This document shows positions 63,462 to 64,000 of a DNA stretch of 64,000 bases, piece by piece (the stretch's first letter is position 1; every line of letters starts with the position of its first letter). This stretch comes from JARKPK01 sp964631235 (lineage in GTDB: Bacteria; Planctomycetota; Planctomycetia; Pirellulales; Thermoguttaceae), in NCBI GenBank assembly GCA_964631235.1, contig CAZVZX010000002.1, positions 62,001 through 126,000 on the forward strand, read 5' to 3'. Position numbers and translations under genes: made by a program. The notes beneath the pieces are model-generated. The model searched no databases. It was not told where the DNA came from and was given only the letters and a program-made list of their open reading frames with translations.

Positions 63462-64000
63462 TCACGACTTGCGCAGAAACGGCTTCTGAAGGGCCGCCAC
63501 GCAAAGCTCGCGACGGTTGAACTGCAACTGGCGGGCGCGAACGATGTTGTAGCCCCAGCCGCGAACGCGATCGAGATATTCCTCGACCCGGTACGCCATC
63601 TCCCACTCGATCAGTTTCAGGGTCAGGATCAGTCCGCGCACGCTCACCTCGGAATGAGTGACGATTCCTTCGACGGCCGAGAGCGTGTAGTTGGGCGCAA
63701 CGTTCATGTCGGCCACGAGCCAGCGAATCTTACGAAACTCGCGGCGGCGGACATGGGTGCTTCGTTTTCGCAGATGGGTGAAGTTGGGGTGGGCCACCAC
63801 CGCGGCGTCCATCTCCGCCGGATCGATCCCAAGCACATGGCAGCCGCGGGCCAGCAAGGCTTGGCTCGCTCCGCCGGGGGCGCTGCCGATCTCGGCCACC
63901 CGCGCGCCCGGCCCGATGGGCAACTGCGACCATCGCAGGGCTTCTTCCATCTTCAGCCATGCACGCGACACGGCATTCTCCGGCAGCACCAGCGGCCACA
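63462..64000 (-). CDS. RlmM-like rRNA 2'-O-methyltransferase, C-terminal part (cut by right edge)
   Basis: The minus-strand frame stays open to the window edge, so only the last 179 or so residues are seen. It shows PENAVSRAWLKMEEALRW, then the SAM loop VAEIGSAPGGASQALLARG, GIDPAEMD, and WLVADMNVAP, as in RlmM (YgdE) and FtsJ-like enzymes that methylate 23S rRNA ribose. Asp and Lys of the catalytic K-D-K-E set are placed plausibly (Lys in LKMEE, Asp in VADM, Lys in LTLKL). The N-terminal THUMP-like part would lie beyond the window. Confidence 0.8.
   Translation of the reverse strand, partial: WPLVLPENAVSRAWLKMEEALRWSQLPIGPGARVAEIGSAPGGASQALLARGCHVLGIDPAEMDAAVVAHPNFTHLRKRSTHVRRREFRKIRWLVADMNVAPNYTLSAVEGIVTHSEVSVRGLILTLKLIEWEMAYRVEEYLDRVRGWGYNIVRARQLQFNRRELCVAALQKPFLRKS

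Overview
The window looks like chromosomal DNA of a planctomycete, probably from the Pirellulales side of the phylum. This is inferred from gene content only: several DUF1559 / H-X9-DG pseudopilin-type proteins, a large PilM-type protein followed by two one-pass membrane proteins, an ECF sigma factor with its own membrane partner, GC-rich DNA, GTG and TTG starts, and long gene-free spacers. No phage, transposase, CRISPR array or rRNA was seen. The only stable RNA gene recognised is a tmRNA (ssrA) at 12239-12594.

Layout. 1-2143 (minus): an ABC exporter operon, made of a membrane-anchored protein, an ATPase overlapping it by ATGA, and a permease cut by the left edge. 2690-6829: a lipoprotein cyclophilin, a TlpA-type thioredoxin beside a thioredoxin-like protein without cysteines, a CYTH-domain enzyme and a zinc-ribbon membrane protein. 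7082-13256: a cupin, a large DUF1559 protein, a lipoprotein hydrolase, the tmRNA with a clear terminator, and a small membrane protein. 13591-18695: DUF3467 and CsrA (convergent), an OleA-like thiolase, a multi-zinc-finger protein and a WYL regulator. 19209-25238: a HIRAN/ARPP-1 fusion, an ECF sigma factor coupled to an anti-sigma/pseudopilin hybrid, and a repetitive EF-hand secreted protein. 25443-32186: transketolase, an H-X9-DG pseudopilin, a short-chain dehydrogenase, a conserved hypothetical and cytidylate kinase.

32509-42680: a GH38-like protein, divergent from a three-gene pilus-platform module (a PilM-PilN fusion and two one-pass membrane proteins). 43125-47469: a GNAT acetyltransferase, two NAD-dependent epimerases in divergent orientation and a CPBP protease. 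47951-52633: trpB-trpA, then a phosphodiesterase and a TatD-type hydrolase facing each other, which recall EboF and EboB of the ebo cluster. 52884-58582: a small conserved protein, a HEAT-repeat protein with a small membrane partner, and a pair of overlapping M16 peptidase genes (one active-type, one lacking the zinc motif). 58694-64000: a secreted GH5-like glycosidase, a thioredoxin/YHS-like protein, a tiny lipoprotein and an RlmM-like methyltransferase cut by the right edge.

The most unusual signal is a dispersed element of about 90 bp present in at least four places plus one decayed copy. Three clear copies lie in spacers. One is read as the N-terminal signal region of the GH5-like enzyme, and two of the spacer copies can be translated into the same peptide pattern. 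Other points of interest are the HIRAN/ARPP-1 fusion, the anti-sigma/H-X10-DG hybrid, the PilM-PilN fusion, an OleA with no other ole genes nearby, and the split ebo-like pair.
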